From: Streptomyces spiramyceticus
GTDB taxonomy: Bacteria > Actinomycetota > Actinomycetes > Streptomycetales > Streptomycetaceae
Length of the DNA: 64,000 bases
Assembly: GCF_028807635.1 (NCBI RefSeq)
Contig: NZ_JARBAX010000001.1
Coordinates: 2,183,001-2,247,000, forward strand
Reading direction: 5' to 3'
In this document: piece by piece, positions 33,480-41,824 of the stretch
How positions within the stretch are numbered: position 1 is the stretch's first letter
Layout of the letters: the number at the start of each line of letters is the position of its first letter
Position numbers and translations under genes: made by a program
Notes under the pieces: generated by a model
Seen by the model: the letters and a program-made list of their open reading frames with translations, nothing else
What the model was told of the DNA's origin: nothing
Databases searched by the model: none

Positions 33480-35410
33480 ACTACCGTCCGAGCCGCCGCA
33501 CCCGCCGCCTGGCGATAGGTGCGGCGGTGGTGGTTGCGCTGGCGGGAATGAACGGACCCGCGCTCTACCGCTTCGGCTCCGAGCAGTACCACGACTACAA
33601 GATCAACCGGCCCGAGTACAAGGCGGAGAACGGCCACTGGGACTTCCTCGACGTCCCGGCCGAATTCAGGATCAACACGATCCATGCCGCCCTGCTGCAC
33701 ACGGGCAAGGTGCTGCTGATCGCAGGCTCGGGCAACAACCAGAAGAACTTCGACGCCAAGAAGTTCCAGTCGGTGCTGTGGGACCCCAGGACCGGCGAGT
33801 ACAAGATGATCCCCACGCCCAAGGACATGTTCTGCGCCGGGCACACCCAGCTGCCCGACGGGAAGCTCCTTGTCGCGGGCGGCACGAAGCGGTACGAGAA
33901 GCTCCAGGGCGATGTCACCAAGGCCGGCGGCCTGATGGTCATCCACAACGAGGACCCCGACGAGCCCAAGACGCTGCCCGCGGGCACGATCTTCACGGGC
34001 AAGAAGAACGGGAAGACGTACGTCTCCAAGGACCCGGTCCTCGTCGAGAAGGCCAAGAAGATCTTCGACAAGCAGACCGGCCGGTTCCTGCGCACGGAGG
34101 CGGGCCTCGGCCGAATCTACGTCGAGGCCAAGTCGTCCGGCAAGAAGTACGAGTCCGGCACCGAGGACAACTACCGGATCCACGGCCTCAAGGGCACCGA
34201 CGCCAGGAACATCTACGGAATAGCGCAGAAGCTCGCGCTCGACAAGAAGGACTTCCAGGGCATCAAGGAGGCCTACGAGTTCGACCCGGTCGCGGAAAAG
34301 TACATCACCGTCGACCCGATGAACGAGGCCCGCTGGTACCCGACCCTGACCACCCTTCAGGACGGCAAGGTCCTGTCCCTCTCCGGCCTGGACGAGATCG
34401 GCCAGATCGTTCCCGGCAAGGACGAGATCTACGACCCCGTCACGAAGAAGTGGGAGTACACCGGGGTCATCAGGAAGTTCCCCACGTACCCGGCGATCTT
34501 CCTGATGAACAACGGCAAGCTCTTCTACTCCGGCTCGAACGCCGGGTACGGTCCGGCCGACGAGGGACGTGACCCCGGTGTCTGGGATCTGAAGACCAAC
34601 AAGTTCAAGAAGATCCCCGGCCTCAGCGACCCGGACAAGATGGAGACATCGGCGACCGTACGGCTGCCTCCCGCCCAGGACGAGAAGTACATGGTGATCG
34701 GCGGCGGCGGGGTCGGCGAGTCCGAGAAGTCCAGCGAGAAGTCGCGGCTCGTCGACCTCAAGGAGCAGAACCCGCGCTTCAAGGACGGTGACCCGCTCGA
34801 CCAGGGCACCCGCTACCCGAGCGCGTCGCTGATGCCCGACGACACCGTCCTGGTGACCGGCGGCTCCAACGACTACCGGGGCCGCGGCGGCTCCAACATC
34901 CTCCAGGCGCGGCTGTACGACGCCAAGACCGGCAAGTACCGCCGCGTGGCCGACCCGGCGGTGGGCCGCAATTACCACTCCGGCTCACTGCTGCTCCCCG
35001 ACGGCCGCGTCATGATCTTCGGATCCGACTCGCTGTACGCCGACGACGCCAACACCAAGCCTGGCGTCTTCGAGCAGCGCATCGAGATCTACACGCCGCC
35101 GTACCTCTTCAGGGACGCTCGGCCCACGATCACCGGTGGTCCGAAGACCGTCGAGCGCGGCGGTACGGCGACCTTCAAGTCGGCGCACGCCACGTCCATC
35201 AAGGACGCCAAGCTGATGCGGCCCAGCGCCGTGACGCATGTCACCGACGTGGACCAGCGGACCATCGCACTGGACCTGAAGAAGACGAAGGACGGCATCT
35301 CGGTCACCGTGCCGAAGAACCGGGCGCTCGTGCCGTCCGGCTACTACATGCTGTTCGTGACGGACGACCAGGGCACGCCCTCGGAGGGCGTCTGGATCGA
35401 AGTCCCGTAG
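33476..35410 (+). CDS. glxA: GlxA, galactose-oxidase-like copper radical oxidase
   Basis: 644 residues with an N-terminal membrane anchor (LAIGAAVVVALAGMNGPALY), kelch-type propeller repeats and a C-terminal DUF1929 domain (GGPKTVERGGTATFKS). Blades include KDMFCAGHTQLPDGKLLVAGG, which holds the cysteine expected to crosslink to tyrosine as in galactose oxidase. GlxA matures with one copper and is needed to deposit the CslA glycan at hyphal tips. A bidirectional terminator follows. Confidence 0.95.
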   Translation: MNYRPSRRTRRLAIGAAVVVALAGMNGPALYRFGSEQYHDYKINRPEYKAENGHWDFLDVPAEFRINTIHAALLHTGKVLLIAGSGNNQKNFDAKKFQSVLWDPRTGEYKMIPTPKDMFCAGHTQLPDGKLLVAGGTKRYEKLQGDVTKAGGLMVIHNEDPDEPKTLPAGTIFTGKKNGKTYVSKDPVLVEKAKKIFDKQTGRFLRTEAGLGRIYVEAKSSGKKYESGTEDNYRIHGLKGTDARNIYGIAQKLALDKKDFQGIKEAYEFDPVAEKYITVDPMNEARWYPTLTTLQDGKVLSLSGLDEIGQIVPGKDEIYDPVTKKWEYTGVIRKFPTYPAIFLMNNGKLFYSGSNAGYGPADEGRDPGVWDLKTNKFKKIPGLSDPDKMETSATVRLPPAQDEKYMVIGGGGVGESEKSSEKSRLVDLKEQNPRFKDGDPLDQGTRYPSASLMPDDTVLVTGGSNDYRGRGGSNILQARLYDAKTGKYRRVADPAVGRNYHSGSLLLPDGRVMIFGSDSLYADDANTKPGVFEQRIEIYTPPYLFRDARPTITGGPKTVERGGTATFKSAHATSIKDAKLMRPSAVTHVTDVDQRTIALDLKKTKDGISVTVPKNRALVPSGYYMLFVTDDQGTPSEGVWIEVP

Positions 35411-35433
35411 CCGTAGCGGACGTACGTATACGG

Positions 35434-35466
35434 AAGGAGGGGCGCCCGGCCGGGGCGCCCCTCCTT
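35434..35466. terminator. Bidirectional terminator between glxA and the GH6 gene
   Basis: Arms AAGGAGGGGCGCC and GGCGCCCCTCCTT pair perfectly over 13 bases with a 7-base loop. The AA/TT-ended stem is followed on the plus strand by TTTT, suiting termination of glxA and also the convergent GH6 gene. Confidence 0.88.
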
Positions 35467-35468
35467 TT

Positions 35469-35513
35469 GCGTACCTGCGTACCTGCGTACCTGCGTACGT
35501 ACGTACGTACGGA
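35469..35513. repeat. GCGTACCT and GTAC tandem repeats
   Basis: Three copies of an 8-base unit GCGTACCT run into a CGTA/GTAC tract ending at the GH6 stop codon. It is unusually AT-containing and slippage-prone for this genome. A related CGTACGTATACG lies just before the terminator. Confidence 0.75.
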
Positions 35514-36533
35514 CTACTTCGCGTTGCGGGCCAGTTCCAGCGCGTACTCCGGGTACCACTCGCCCGCCTTCGGGCCGCCCTTGCAGTCGCCGTCCGACTC
35601 ACCGGGGCGCTTGATCCACAGGAAGGCGTCGACCAGCTCGTCGCCGGTCTTGGTGGTCGGTGCCTCGCCGAGCGCGCGGCCCGGCGGGTTGCACCAGTTC
35701 TCCTCGGGGTCGCCCTCGGTGTAGGGGCCGTTGCCGTTGCGGCTGGTGTCGATGACGAAAGGCTTGTTGCCGATCTTCGGCGAGAGCTTCTTGCCGAAGT
35801 CCTTGCTCGCCTCGGTGGTCTGGAAGTTGGAGACATTCACCGAGAAGCCGTCGGCCTCCGCTACGCCCGCCCACTGCAGCGGCTCGAACAGCGCGTCGGG
35901 GGTCTTCCACCCCGCATTGCCCGCGTCGAGGTACACCTTGGCCTTCGGCTGCTGCTTCAGCCGCTTGATGGCGCCCTTGAGCAGGTCGTACCGCTCCTCG
36001 TGGAACTCCTCGGGCGTGCAGTTCTGTACGAGATGCAGCACCGCGTCCGGCTCCAGGATCACGGTGGCCGGGCGGTTGCCGATGCCCTTGGCGATCTCGT
36101 CGACCCACGCGCGGTAGGCGTTGCCGTCGGCTGCGCCGCCCTTCGAGAACTGGCCGCAGTCGCGGTGCGGGATGTTGTAGAGGACGAGCAGTGCGTCACG
36201 GTCGGCCTTCTGGGCCGCCTCCGTGAAGCCCTTCGCCTGGGCCTCGGCGTTCTCCGGGCCGATCCACTCGGCGGTCGGCTGCTCGGCGATCTTCCTGATC
36301 AGCTCGGCCTTCTCGTCGTCGCCTTCCTTGGCGTACGAGGCGACCTGCTTCGCGGCGTTTCCTTCCGGATTGACCCAGTACGGATCGCTGCCCTTCGGCT
36401 GCTGCTTCACCGGCGGCTGATCGGCCGAACCGTCCCCGTCACCCTCGGAGGAACAGCCCGCCAACAGCAGCGCAGCACCCACCGCGGCCACTCGGACACC
36501 CCAACGCCGACGGCCGCTGTAACTGCCGTACAT
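35514..36533 (-). CDS. cslZ: GH6 endoglucanase-like lipoprotein, CslZ
   Basis: 339 residues; the ATG at 36533 follows AAGGGGG. The signal peptide ends in a lipobox LLAGC. The GH6 barrel shows LLVLYNIPHRDCGQFSKGG and the catalytic-acid strand VILEPDAVLHL, then DTSRNGNGP and NPPGRALG. It would cut beta-1,4-glucan made by CslA and may help release or thin the wall at tips. It is convergent with glxA, as I recall for the csl loci of other streptomycetes. Confidence 0.9.
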   Translation of the reverse strand: MYGSYSGRRRWGVRVAAVGAALLLAGCSSEGDGDGSADQPPVKQQPKGSDPYWVNPEGNAAKQVASYAKEGDDEKAELIRKIAEQPTAEWIGPENAEAQAKGFTEAAQKADRDALLVLYNIPHRDCGQFSKGGAADGNAYRAWVDEIAKGIGNRPATVILEPDAVLHLVQNCTPEEFHEERYDLLKGAIKRLKQQPKAKVYLDAGNAGWKTPDALFEPLQWAGVAEADGFSVNVSNFQTTEASKDFGKKLSPKIGNKPFVIDTSRNGNGPYTEGDPEENWCNPPGRALGEAPTTKTGDELVDAFLWIKRPGESDGDCKGGPKAGEWYPEYALELARNAK

Positions 36534-36914
36534 CCACTCCCCCTTGGTGCACTGAATCTGCGAGGACCGCCCGGCCCCTCCCCGGACACAACCGGTCGAA
36601 ACCATCCTGACACACGCGTACTCACTGCAACGAGCCGTCGCTTCTTCGTAGGCGAGCTGTTACAGCCACAGTCGGCAATCGCATGGTGACGTGGCGTCAA
36701 AAAAACCCTAGGAACGGCAGCATGTCCGTTCTAGAGTGACCCTTCGAACCTTCGCACCTCCCGCGCCTGCGCCGGGCTTCTCCCGCAGCTCGCGCGCCCG
36801 CGGTCGAGGACCGGCCCGGCCGGCGGCTCCGGGGGGAGCGAGCCGTCGGCCGGGCCAGGTTACGGGCCCTGTTGACAGTGTCCGGCCATGGCTGGGACTC
36901 TCCCCAGGACAACT

Positions 36915-37030
36915 CCACACATCGAGGCGACGGTGGACAGGAACCCGGTGCAATCCCGGGACGGTCCCGCCACTGTGACCGTACGAGAGGCGACAGCCCC
37001 CCGTACGGAAGTCAGGAACTGACCCGTCGT
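36915..37030 (+). ncRNA. Cobalamin riboswitch
   Basis: The conserved core is readable: ACAGGAACCCGGTGCAATCC, then a GCCACTGTGACC segment, and the B12 box AGTCAGGA at 37010-37017. A TTGACA that could be a -35 box lies at 36872. It precedes cbtB and should lower its expression when cobalamin is abundant. The 5' limit is approximate. Confidence 0.93.
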
Positions 37031-37066
37031 CCTCCTGAAATGGGGCGTGGAAACCCCAGAAGGAGG
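37031..37066 (+). promoter_or_regulatory. RBS-sequestering hairpin (riboswitch expression platform)
   Basis: CCTCCT (37031-37036) can pair with AGGAGG (37061-37066), the ribosome binding site of cbtB, with TGGGG and CCCCA pairing inside. The B12 box is immediately upstream, so translational control is the likely mechanism. Confidence 0.7.
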
Positions 37067-37075
37067 CCCACCGGT

Positions 37076-37294
37076 ATGTCTCTGCACACTGCGCAGCACA
37101 CCGACACCGCGGCGGCAGCGTCCGCCACGACCACCACCCGCGACTGGCTGATCATGGCCGGTGCGGCGATCATCGCCGTGATCGCGCTCTACGCGGTCTT
37201 CATGGACAACGGCACGGTCATCTCGGCGACCGGCGACTACCTGCACGAGTTCTCTCACGACGGCCGGCACCTCTTCGGTGCCCCTTGCCACTGA
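37076..37294 (+). CDS. cbtB: CbtB, predicted cobalt transporter subunit
   Basis: 72 residues with a single membrane helix (LIMAGAAIIAVIALYAVFM) and a His-rich tail ending YLHEFSHDGRHLFGAPCH, the hallmark of CbtB. The ATG follows AAGGAGG. It lies under a cobalamin riboswitch and 17 bases before cbtA. The tail probably captures Co2+ for the membrane partner. Confidence 0.93.
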   Translation: MSLHTAQHTDTAAAASATTTTRDWLIMAGAAIIAVIALYAVFMDNGTVISATGDYLHEFSHDGRHLFGAPCH

Positions 37295-37311
37295 TCGGGG
37301 CCGTACGAACC

Positions 37312-38085
37312 ATGTCCACACCTGTACTCCCCCTGCTCGGGCGCGGTCTGGCAGCGGGCGGGGCGGCCGGCCTTGCCGCCGGGCTCTTCTCGCTGCTCCT
37401 CGCCGAGCCGCTGATGGACCGTGCGATCCGCCTCGAAGAGGCGCGCTCGGCCAAGGAGCACGCGCACGAGGCGGCCGCCACGGCCGTTCAGCACCACGAA
37501 GAGCTGTTCTCCCGCTCCACCCAGCACGTCGGCCTGGTCGTCACCGCGGTGGTGGCGGGCCTCGCCCTCGGCATCCTCTTCGCCCTCGCCTACGCCCTGG
37601 TCCACCGCCGCACCGCTCCCGGTGACCGGCCCTGGCCCCGCGCCCTGACCTTCGCCACGGCAGCCTTCCTCGCGGTATCGCTGCTGCCGGGCCTGCGCTA
37701 CCCCGCCAACCCGCCCGGCGTCGGCGACTCCGGGACCGTCAGCAACCGCCAGGCCCTGTGGCTGGCCGCCGTCGTGATCGGCATCCTCGGCATGGTGCTG
37801 GCGTGGCAGATCTACGTACGTCTGGCGGACCGGTCCGTTCCGGTGCGGCAGATCGCGGTGGCCATCACGGCGGTCGCCACGCTCGCGGTGCTCTTCGCAC
37901 TGCCGGGCAACCCGGACGAGGTTCCGGTGGCGGCGACGCTGCTGTGGGACTTCCGGATCCTGTCGCTGGCCTCGCACGCGCTGCTGTGGGCGGTGTTCGC
38001 GGCGGTCTTCGGGGCGCTGGGCCTGCGCGCGGCGGCCCGGACGGCTCCGGCACCGGCTCCGGGTTCGGCTCCGGTAGCGGCGTAA
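37312..38085 (+). CDS. cbtA: CbtA, predicted cobalt transporter membrane protein
   Basis: 257 residues with five or so membrane segments and a His-containing loop (AHEAAATAVQHHEELFSRSTQH) after the first segment, typical of CbtA. The ATG at 37312 is chosen. The Ala/Pro-rich C-terminus is not conserved. With CbtB it should import cobalt when cobalamin is short. Confidence 0.92.
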   Translation: MSTPVLPLLGRGLAAGGAAGLAAGLFSLLLAEPLMDRAIRLEEARSAKEHAHEAAATAVQHHEELFSRSTQHVGLVVTAVVAGLALGILFALAYALVHRRTAPGDRPWPRALTFATAAFLAVSLLPGLRYPANPPGVGDSGTVSNRQALWLAAVVIGILGMVLAWQIYVRLADRSVPVRQIAVAITAVATLAVLFALPGNPDEVPVAATLLWDFRILSLASHALLWAVFAAVFGALGLRAAARTAPAPAPGSAPVAA

Positions 38086-38106
38086 CAGCGACTGATCAGC
38101 GACTGA

Positions 38107-38778
38107 TCAGCCCTTGGCCGCACCCGTGAGGTAGGCCGAGACCACCACGTTCGCCGTGTAGGTGCGGGCCTTTCTGTCGTACGTGCCCCCGCAGGTGATC
38201 AGGCGCAGCTCCGCCCGGTCGCTCTCGCGGGGGCCGTACACCTTCTGCGGGTCGAAGCGTTCGCGGGTGAAGACCTGGACGTCGTCGATGGTGAACTCCA
38301 GGGTTTCACCGCCGGTCCCTGTCACCCGGACCGTCTCGCCGGGCCGGGCGGCGCTCAGGCCGTAGAAGACGGCCGGTTTGCTTTCGGTGTCGACATGGCC
38401 GACGAGCAGGGCAACGCCCGCCGCGCCGGGCCTGGTTCCGTTGCTGTACCAGCCGACCTTCGACGGCTGGTCGTACGGCGGCGGGTCCACGGCACCGGAC
38501 GCGTCGAGGCCACGTGGCACGACCGGGGCCGTCACACCTATGGCGGGGACATCGACCCGCCGCGGCATCACGCCGCCCTCGAACGGCACCTGCGCGGGAG
38601 GCAGCGGATCCCCGAGCGGGCGGCCGACGGCGGCGGCGTCACCGGTGGTCGGGGCCGAACTGCCGCCGGGGCCCTCGGTCGCGTCGCGGCCCCAGACCCA
38701 CAGCCCGAGCAGCAGCACCACCCAGGCGACGCCGGTCAGCAGCCTGCCGCCGCCGGCCGGGCGGTCCTCGGCGGACAT
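38107..38778 (-). CDS. Class F sortase
   Basis: 223 residues with one N-terminal membrane anchor (GVAWVVLLLGLWVWG). The sortase catalytic His is in LVGHVDT, the Cys in LITCGG and the Arg in the segment RKARTYTANVVV. It joins proteins with a sorting signal to the cell wall or processes them. It follows the secreted protein gene at 38780 by 1 base and is probably in its operon. Confidence 0.9.
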   Translation of the reverse strand: MSAEDRPAGGGRLLTGVAWVVLLLGLWVWGRDATEGPGGSSAPTTGDAAAVGRPLGDPLPPAQVPFEGGVMPRRVDVPAIGVTAPVVPRGLDASGAVDPPPYDQPSKVGWYSNGTRPGAAGVALLVGHVDTESKPAVFYGLSAARPGETVRVTGTGGETLEFTIDDVQVFTRERFDPQKVYGPRESDRAELRLITCGGTYDRKARTYTANVVVSAYLTGAAKG

Positions 38779-38779
38779 C

Positions 38780-39358
38780 TCAGTCCTGGTCCGTCGTACG
38801 TCGGCGGCGTACGCTCCGGAACGCCACGGCCACGGCCGCCACGCCCGCCAGAATCAGGCCGATCACGGTGTGCCGCGTTCCCGGGCCCTCTTCCTCGGGT
38901 TCGGCAGCGGCCTGCTCGGACGTACCGCCGCCCCCGGCATGCACAGGTGCGGTGGGCGTCCGCCCGGCGTGGTCCTTGGTGTGGTCCTCTGTGCGGTCCT
39001 TGGCGTGGCCGGCGACGGCCACGGCCACTGTGCCGCCGACCCTCGGGTTGCCGTCCTGGCACTTGACCCGGACCTCGTAGTCCTGGGCCCGGGCGTCCGA
39101 ACGGATGCGGGCTTCGGCGAACAGGCCACCGTCCGCGGCCGGATTGAGACGGGCGGGCGCCGAGAAAGCCTCGGACGTGCCGGTCGCCTGTTGGCCCTGG
39201 CATGCATCGACCCGCAGGTCCACCTCCCCACCCGGCTCGATGGTGGACGGCGTGACGGCGATCCGGCCCCGGCCGTCGTCGGCGTGAGCGGCGGGCGCGG
39301 GAGCGATGACTGCCGCGGCCACCGCCCCCGCACACAAAGCGAGCTGCAGTGAACGCAT
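38780..39358 (-). CDS. Secreted, C-terminally anchored protein paired with sortase
   Basis: 192 residues; the ATG at 39358 follows AGGAGG. The signal peptide ends ending in AAHA. A beta-rich domain (TPSTIEPGGEVDLRVDACQG to VKCQDGNPRVGGTVAVAVAG) holds two cysteines. A His/Pro/Glu-rich linker follows. The C-terminus is a membrane helix (TVIGLILAGVAAVAVAF) with a basic tail RSVRRRR. No LPxTG-like motif precedes the helix, so it may be held by the helix itself rather than be a sortase substrate. Confidence 0.82.
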   Translation of the reverse strand: MRSLQLALCAGAVAAAVIAPAPAAHADDGRGRIAVTPSTIEPGGEVDLRVDACQGQQATGTSEAFSAPARLNPAADGGLFAEARIRSDARAQDYEVRVKCQDGNPRVGGTVAVAVAGHAKDRTEDHTKDHAGRTPTAPVHAGGGGTSEQAAAEPEEEGPGTRHTVIGLILAGVAAVAVAFRSVRRRRTTDQD

Positions 39359-39467
39359 GGTGAACCTCCTGGTACTCCGAAGATTCACGCCTTTGGCCGT
39401 TTTCGCATCCCCAGACGCCCGTCACTGCGCCGTACGGGCGCCCTCGGCCCCCTGCACGAGGGATGCG

Positions 39468-40247
39468 TCAGATGCGGTCGACGAGGTCCGCGATCGAGTC
39501 GACGACCGTCGACGGCCGGAACGGGTACCGGTCGACGTCCGCGGTCCCCGTCAGCCCGGTCAGCACCAGGAACGTCTCCATGCCCGCCTCCAGGCCCGCC
39601 AGGACGTCCGTGTCCATGCGGTCGCCGATCATCGCGCTGGTCTCGGAGTGCGCGCCGATCGCGTTGAGCCCGGTCCGCATCATCAGCGGATTGGGCTTGC
39701 CCGCGAAGTACGGGTCCTTGCCCGTCGCCTTGGTGATCAGCGCGGCGACTGCCCCGGTGGCGGGCAGCGGGCCCTCCCGGCTGGGGCCGGTCTCATCCGG
39801 GTTGGTGCAGATGAAGCGCGCACCGGCATTGATGAGCCGGATCGCCTTGGTGAGTGCCTCGAAGCTGTACGTACGGGTCTCGCCCAGGACGACATAGTCC
39901 GGGTCGTGGTCAGTCAGGACGTAACCGATGTCGTGCAGCGCGGTCGTCAGACCGGCCTCGCCGATGACGTACGCCGTGCCGCCGGGCCGCTGGTCGTCGA
40001 GGAAGCGGGCGGTGGCGAGCGCGGACGTCCAGATGTTCTCGACGGGCACGTCCAGGCCCATGCGGGCAAGGCGTGCGTGCAGGTCACGGGCGGTGTAGAT
40101 GGAGTTGTTCGTCAGTACCAGGAAGGGCCTGCCCGACTCGCGGAGCCGCTTGATGAAGGCATCGGCGCCGGGGATGGGCGTGCCCTCGTGGATGAGAACG
40201 CCGTCCATGTCGGTGAGCCATGATTCGATCGGCTTGCGCTCTGCCAT
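39468..40247 (-). CDS. HAD-IIA family phosphatase (NagD-like)
   Basis: 259 residues; the ATG at 40247 follows AGGAG. HAD motifs: TDMDGVLIHEG (I), TNNSIY (II), the lysine in FAGKPNPLMM (III) and IGDRMDTDVLAG (IV). The cap is of the C2 type. It dephosphorylates small phospho-compounds such as nucleotides or sugar phosphates. A terminator on its upstream side isolates it from the TnpB element. Confidence 0.92.
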   Translation of the reverse strand: MAERKPIESWLTDMDGVLIHEGTPIPGADAFIKRLRESGRPFLVLTNNSIYTARDLHARLARMGLDVPVENIWTSALATARFLDDQRPGGTAYVIGEAGLTTALHDIGYVLTDHDPDYVVLGETRTYSFEALTKAIRLINAGARFICTNPDETGPSREGPLPATGAVAALITKATGKDPYFAGKPNPLMMRTGLNAIGAHSETSAMIGDRMDTDVLAGLEAGMETFLVLTGLTGTADVDRYPFRPSTVVDSIADLVDRI

Positions 40248-40269
40248 GTGCCGGACTCCTGCCGTACGC

Positions 40270-40315
40270 AAAAAATGCTGGGGCGCCCGGACCACACCGT
40301 CGCGGGCGCCCCCAG
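40270..40315 (-). terminator. Intrinsic terminator on the minus strand
   Basis: Reading the minus strand, a GC-rich stem (CTGGGGGCGCCCG with CGGGCGCCCCAG, one bulge) is followed after GC and A by six T. It would stop transcripts that come from the TnpB element before they reach the HAD gene. Confidence 0.82.
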
Positions 40316-40323
40316 CCTAATCA

Positions 40324-40470
40324 GACCGCTGTGACCTTGACCCCGTCGATCACCCATTGACATCCCCGGTCCGGTAAGGGAGCCGGTTGCCCTGGCAGTA
40401 AGTAGGTCAGGCTGCGCTGGGCTGGTTCACGCGTGCGCCTGCCACTGTGGTGCGGTGGCGACTCGACTCC
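40324..40470 (-). ncRNA. Candidate omega RNA region at the 3' end of tnpB
   Basis: TnpB guide RNAs usually overlap the 3' end of tnpB and run to the element's right end, with the guide lying just outside. The minus strand from the end of tnpB to about 40324 is the expected place. No structure was computed and the right end is not known, so this marks a region to test. Confidence 0.3.
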
Positions 40471-41702
40471 TTGCGGGGCCTGCGCGTGCTCTTGGTGACC
40501 GTGCCGCCCATCCGGCGGGCACGGGCCTCGATCTCGATCGAGGCTGACTTGTCGGCGTGACCTGTGAATCCGCAATGCACGCACGCGAACTCCCTGCCAC
40601 AGCCGACGCGGTTTCTTGGATCCCGTTCGCCGCAGGACGGACAGGTTTGCGACGTGCCGTGCGGCGGCACCGGACGCAGTTCAGAACCGTACTGGCGGGT
40701 CTTGTACTCCAGCTGACGGCGGCGCTCCCCAGGGATGTTGTCGAGAATCGCCCGGTTGAGTGCGGCCTTCTGTTGAACGCGGGCTCCCGGCTCGACCACG
40801 GTGCCTTTGGCTGTGGCAGTCATGCTCGTCACGCGCAGATCCTCGATGCCGACGAAGCCGTGGTTCTTGGCAAGGTCGGTGGTGAGTTTGTGCGTGAAAT
40901 CCAATCGCCGACGGGCCTGGCGTGCCTTGAGATCCGCGATCTGCGCGAGAGTCTTGCGCAGCCGTTTGCTGTATCGCCCTCCGTTGTGCCGCTTCGCGTG
41001 CTTGATCTGGCGAGCCTTGCGCTGCTCCAGCCCGCGCAGCCTCTGTTGCTCACCGGGTGTCAGAGTGGGGCGCATCAGTCGCGGCTCGTCCTCGGTGGAC
41101 ACGTACGCCGAGACGGCCACACCGAAGTCAACACCGCAGCCCGACTTACCATTCGGAGCTGCATCCACCACACCCGTATGGATGCCGAAGCACACATGCC
41201 AGCCCTGACCGTCCCTAACAACGGTGCAATTGCGGACAGCGCCGCCCAGGGCGCGAGACAGTCGAAAGCGCAGCCAACCCAGCTTCGGGACCCGCACCTC
41301 CGCCCAGTGGCGGTTCAGCTTTCGCACGTGCAGGGCCTGCCCCGGAAACGGGATACTCATCGCTGAGCTACGCCTCTTGAACTCGGGATGGCCAGCCGGA
41401 TGGTCCGGGTTCGCCATGTTCAGAAACGCCTGGTCCAAACGCCGAAGCACCTGCTGCCCGGCCTTCGCCGGTAGATCACTGAGCCAGTTCACCGTGTCGT
41501 CCGCGTCATTGCGTACCTGGGTCAGCAGCAGCGACTGCTCCGTCGACCACACCCACGTGCCGTCGTGCTTGCGGCCGACCATCATGCGGTGCTCCAGCGC
41601 CAGGTTCCACAGCGCACGGGCGTCATGCCCCCATCCGGTCAGGACCTCCTCCTGCTCCGGTGTCGGGTAAGCGCGGTACTTCCGCCCCCGGTCAGCCTTC
41701 AC
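40407..41702 (-). CDS. tnpB: TnpB, RNA-guided endonuclease of an IS200/IS605-type element
   Basis: 431 residues from a GTG behind GGGGAGG. The RuvC acidic residues are present: Asp in GVDFGVAVSAYVS, Glu in GIEDLRVTSM and Asp in HADKSASIEI, with Ser where many TnpBs have Asn. The zinc finger is CPSCG and CVHCG. The basic N-terminus (ADRGRKYRAYPTPEQ) is typical. There is no tnpA, so it could move only with help. It sits between the HAD gene and the phosphonate operon. Confidence 0.93.
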   Translation of the reverse strand: MKADRGRKYRAYPTPEQEEVLTGWGHDARALWNLALEHRMMVGRKHDGTWVWSTEQSLLLTQVRNDADDTVNWLSDLPAKAGQQVLRRLDQAFLNMANPDHPAGHPEFKRRSSAMSIPFPGQALHVRKLNRHWAEVRVPKLGWLRFRLSRALGGAVRNCTVVRDGQGWHVCFGIHTGVVDAAPNGKSGCGVDFGVAVSAYVSTEDEPRLMRPTLTPGEQQRLRGLEQRKARQIKHAKRHNGGRYSKRLRKTLAQIADLKARQARRRLDFTHKLTTDLAKNHGFVGIEDLRVTSMTATAKGTVVEPGARVQQKAALNRAILDNIPGERRRQLEYKTRQYGSELRPVPPHGTSQTCPSCGERDPRNRVGCGREFACVHCGFTGHADKSASIEIEARARRMGGTVTKSTRRPRKESSRHRTTVAGARVNQPSAA

Positions 41703-41772
41703 CGCACCTCCCCAGCACGTCCGACTGCTCGAACTAACGAACCGGGGTCAAACGGGTTACGGGCTTCGCTAA

Positions 41773-41805
41773 ACGCTCCCGGTCAGCTCACCGGCACGGG
41801 AGCGT
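41773..41805. terminator. Hairpin between the phosphonate operon and tnpB
   Basis: ACGCTCCCG and CGGGAGCGT pair over 9 bases with a 15-base loop. On the minus strand it lies 20 bases after the stop of the substrate-binding protein gene and is followed by TT, so it may end the operon. It could instead be a subterminal hairpin of the TnpB element. Confidence 0.5.
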
Positions 41806-41824
41806 GGAGTTGGACCCATTGTTT

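Noticed and set aside
35469..35513. Possible CRISPR-like repeat
   Set aside because: Units are 8 bases with no spacers and no cas genes. The same holds for the array at 50769.
40321..40356. Minus-strand tail reading VIDGVKVTAV before a stop and terminator, as if TnpB had split a host gene
   Set aside because: Only ten codons and no matching 5' part upstream of tnpB; could be chance.
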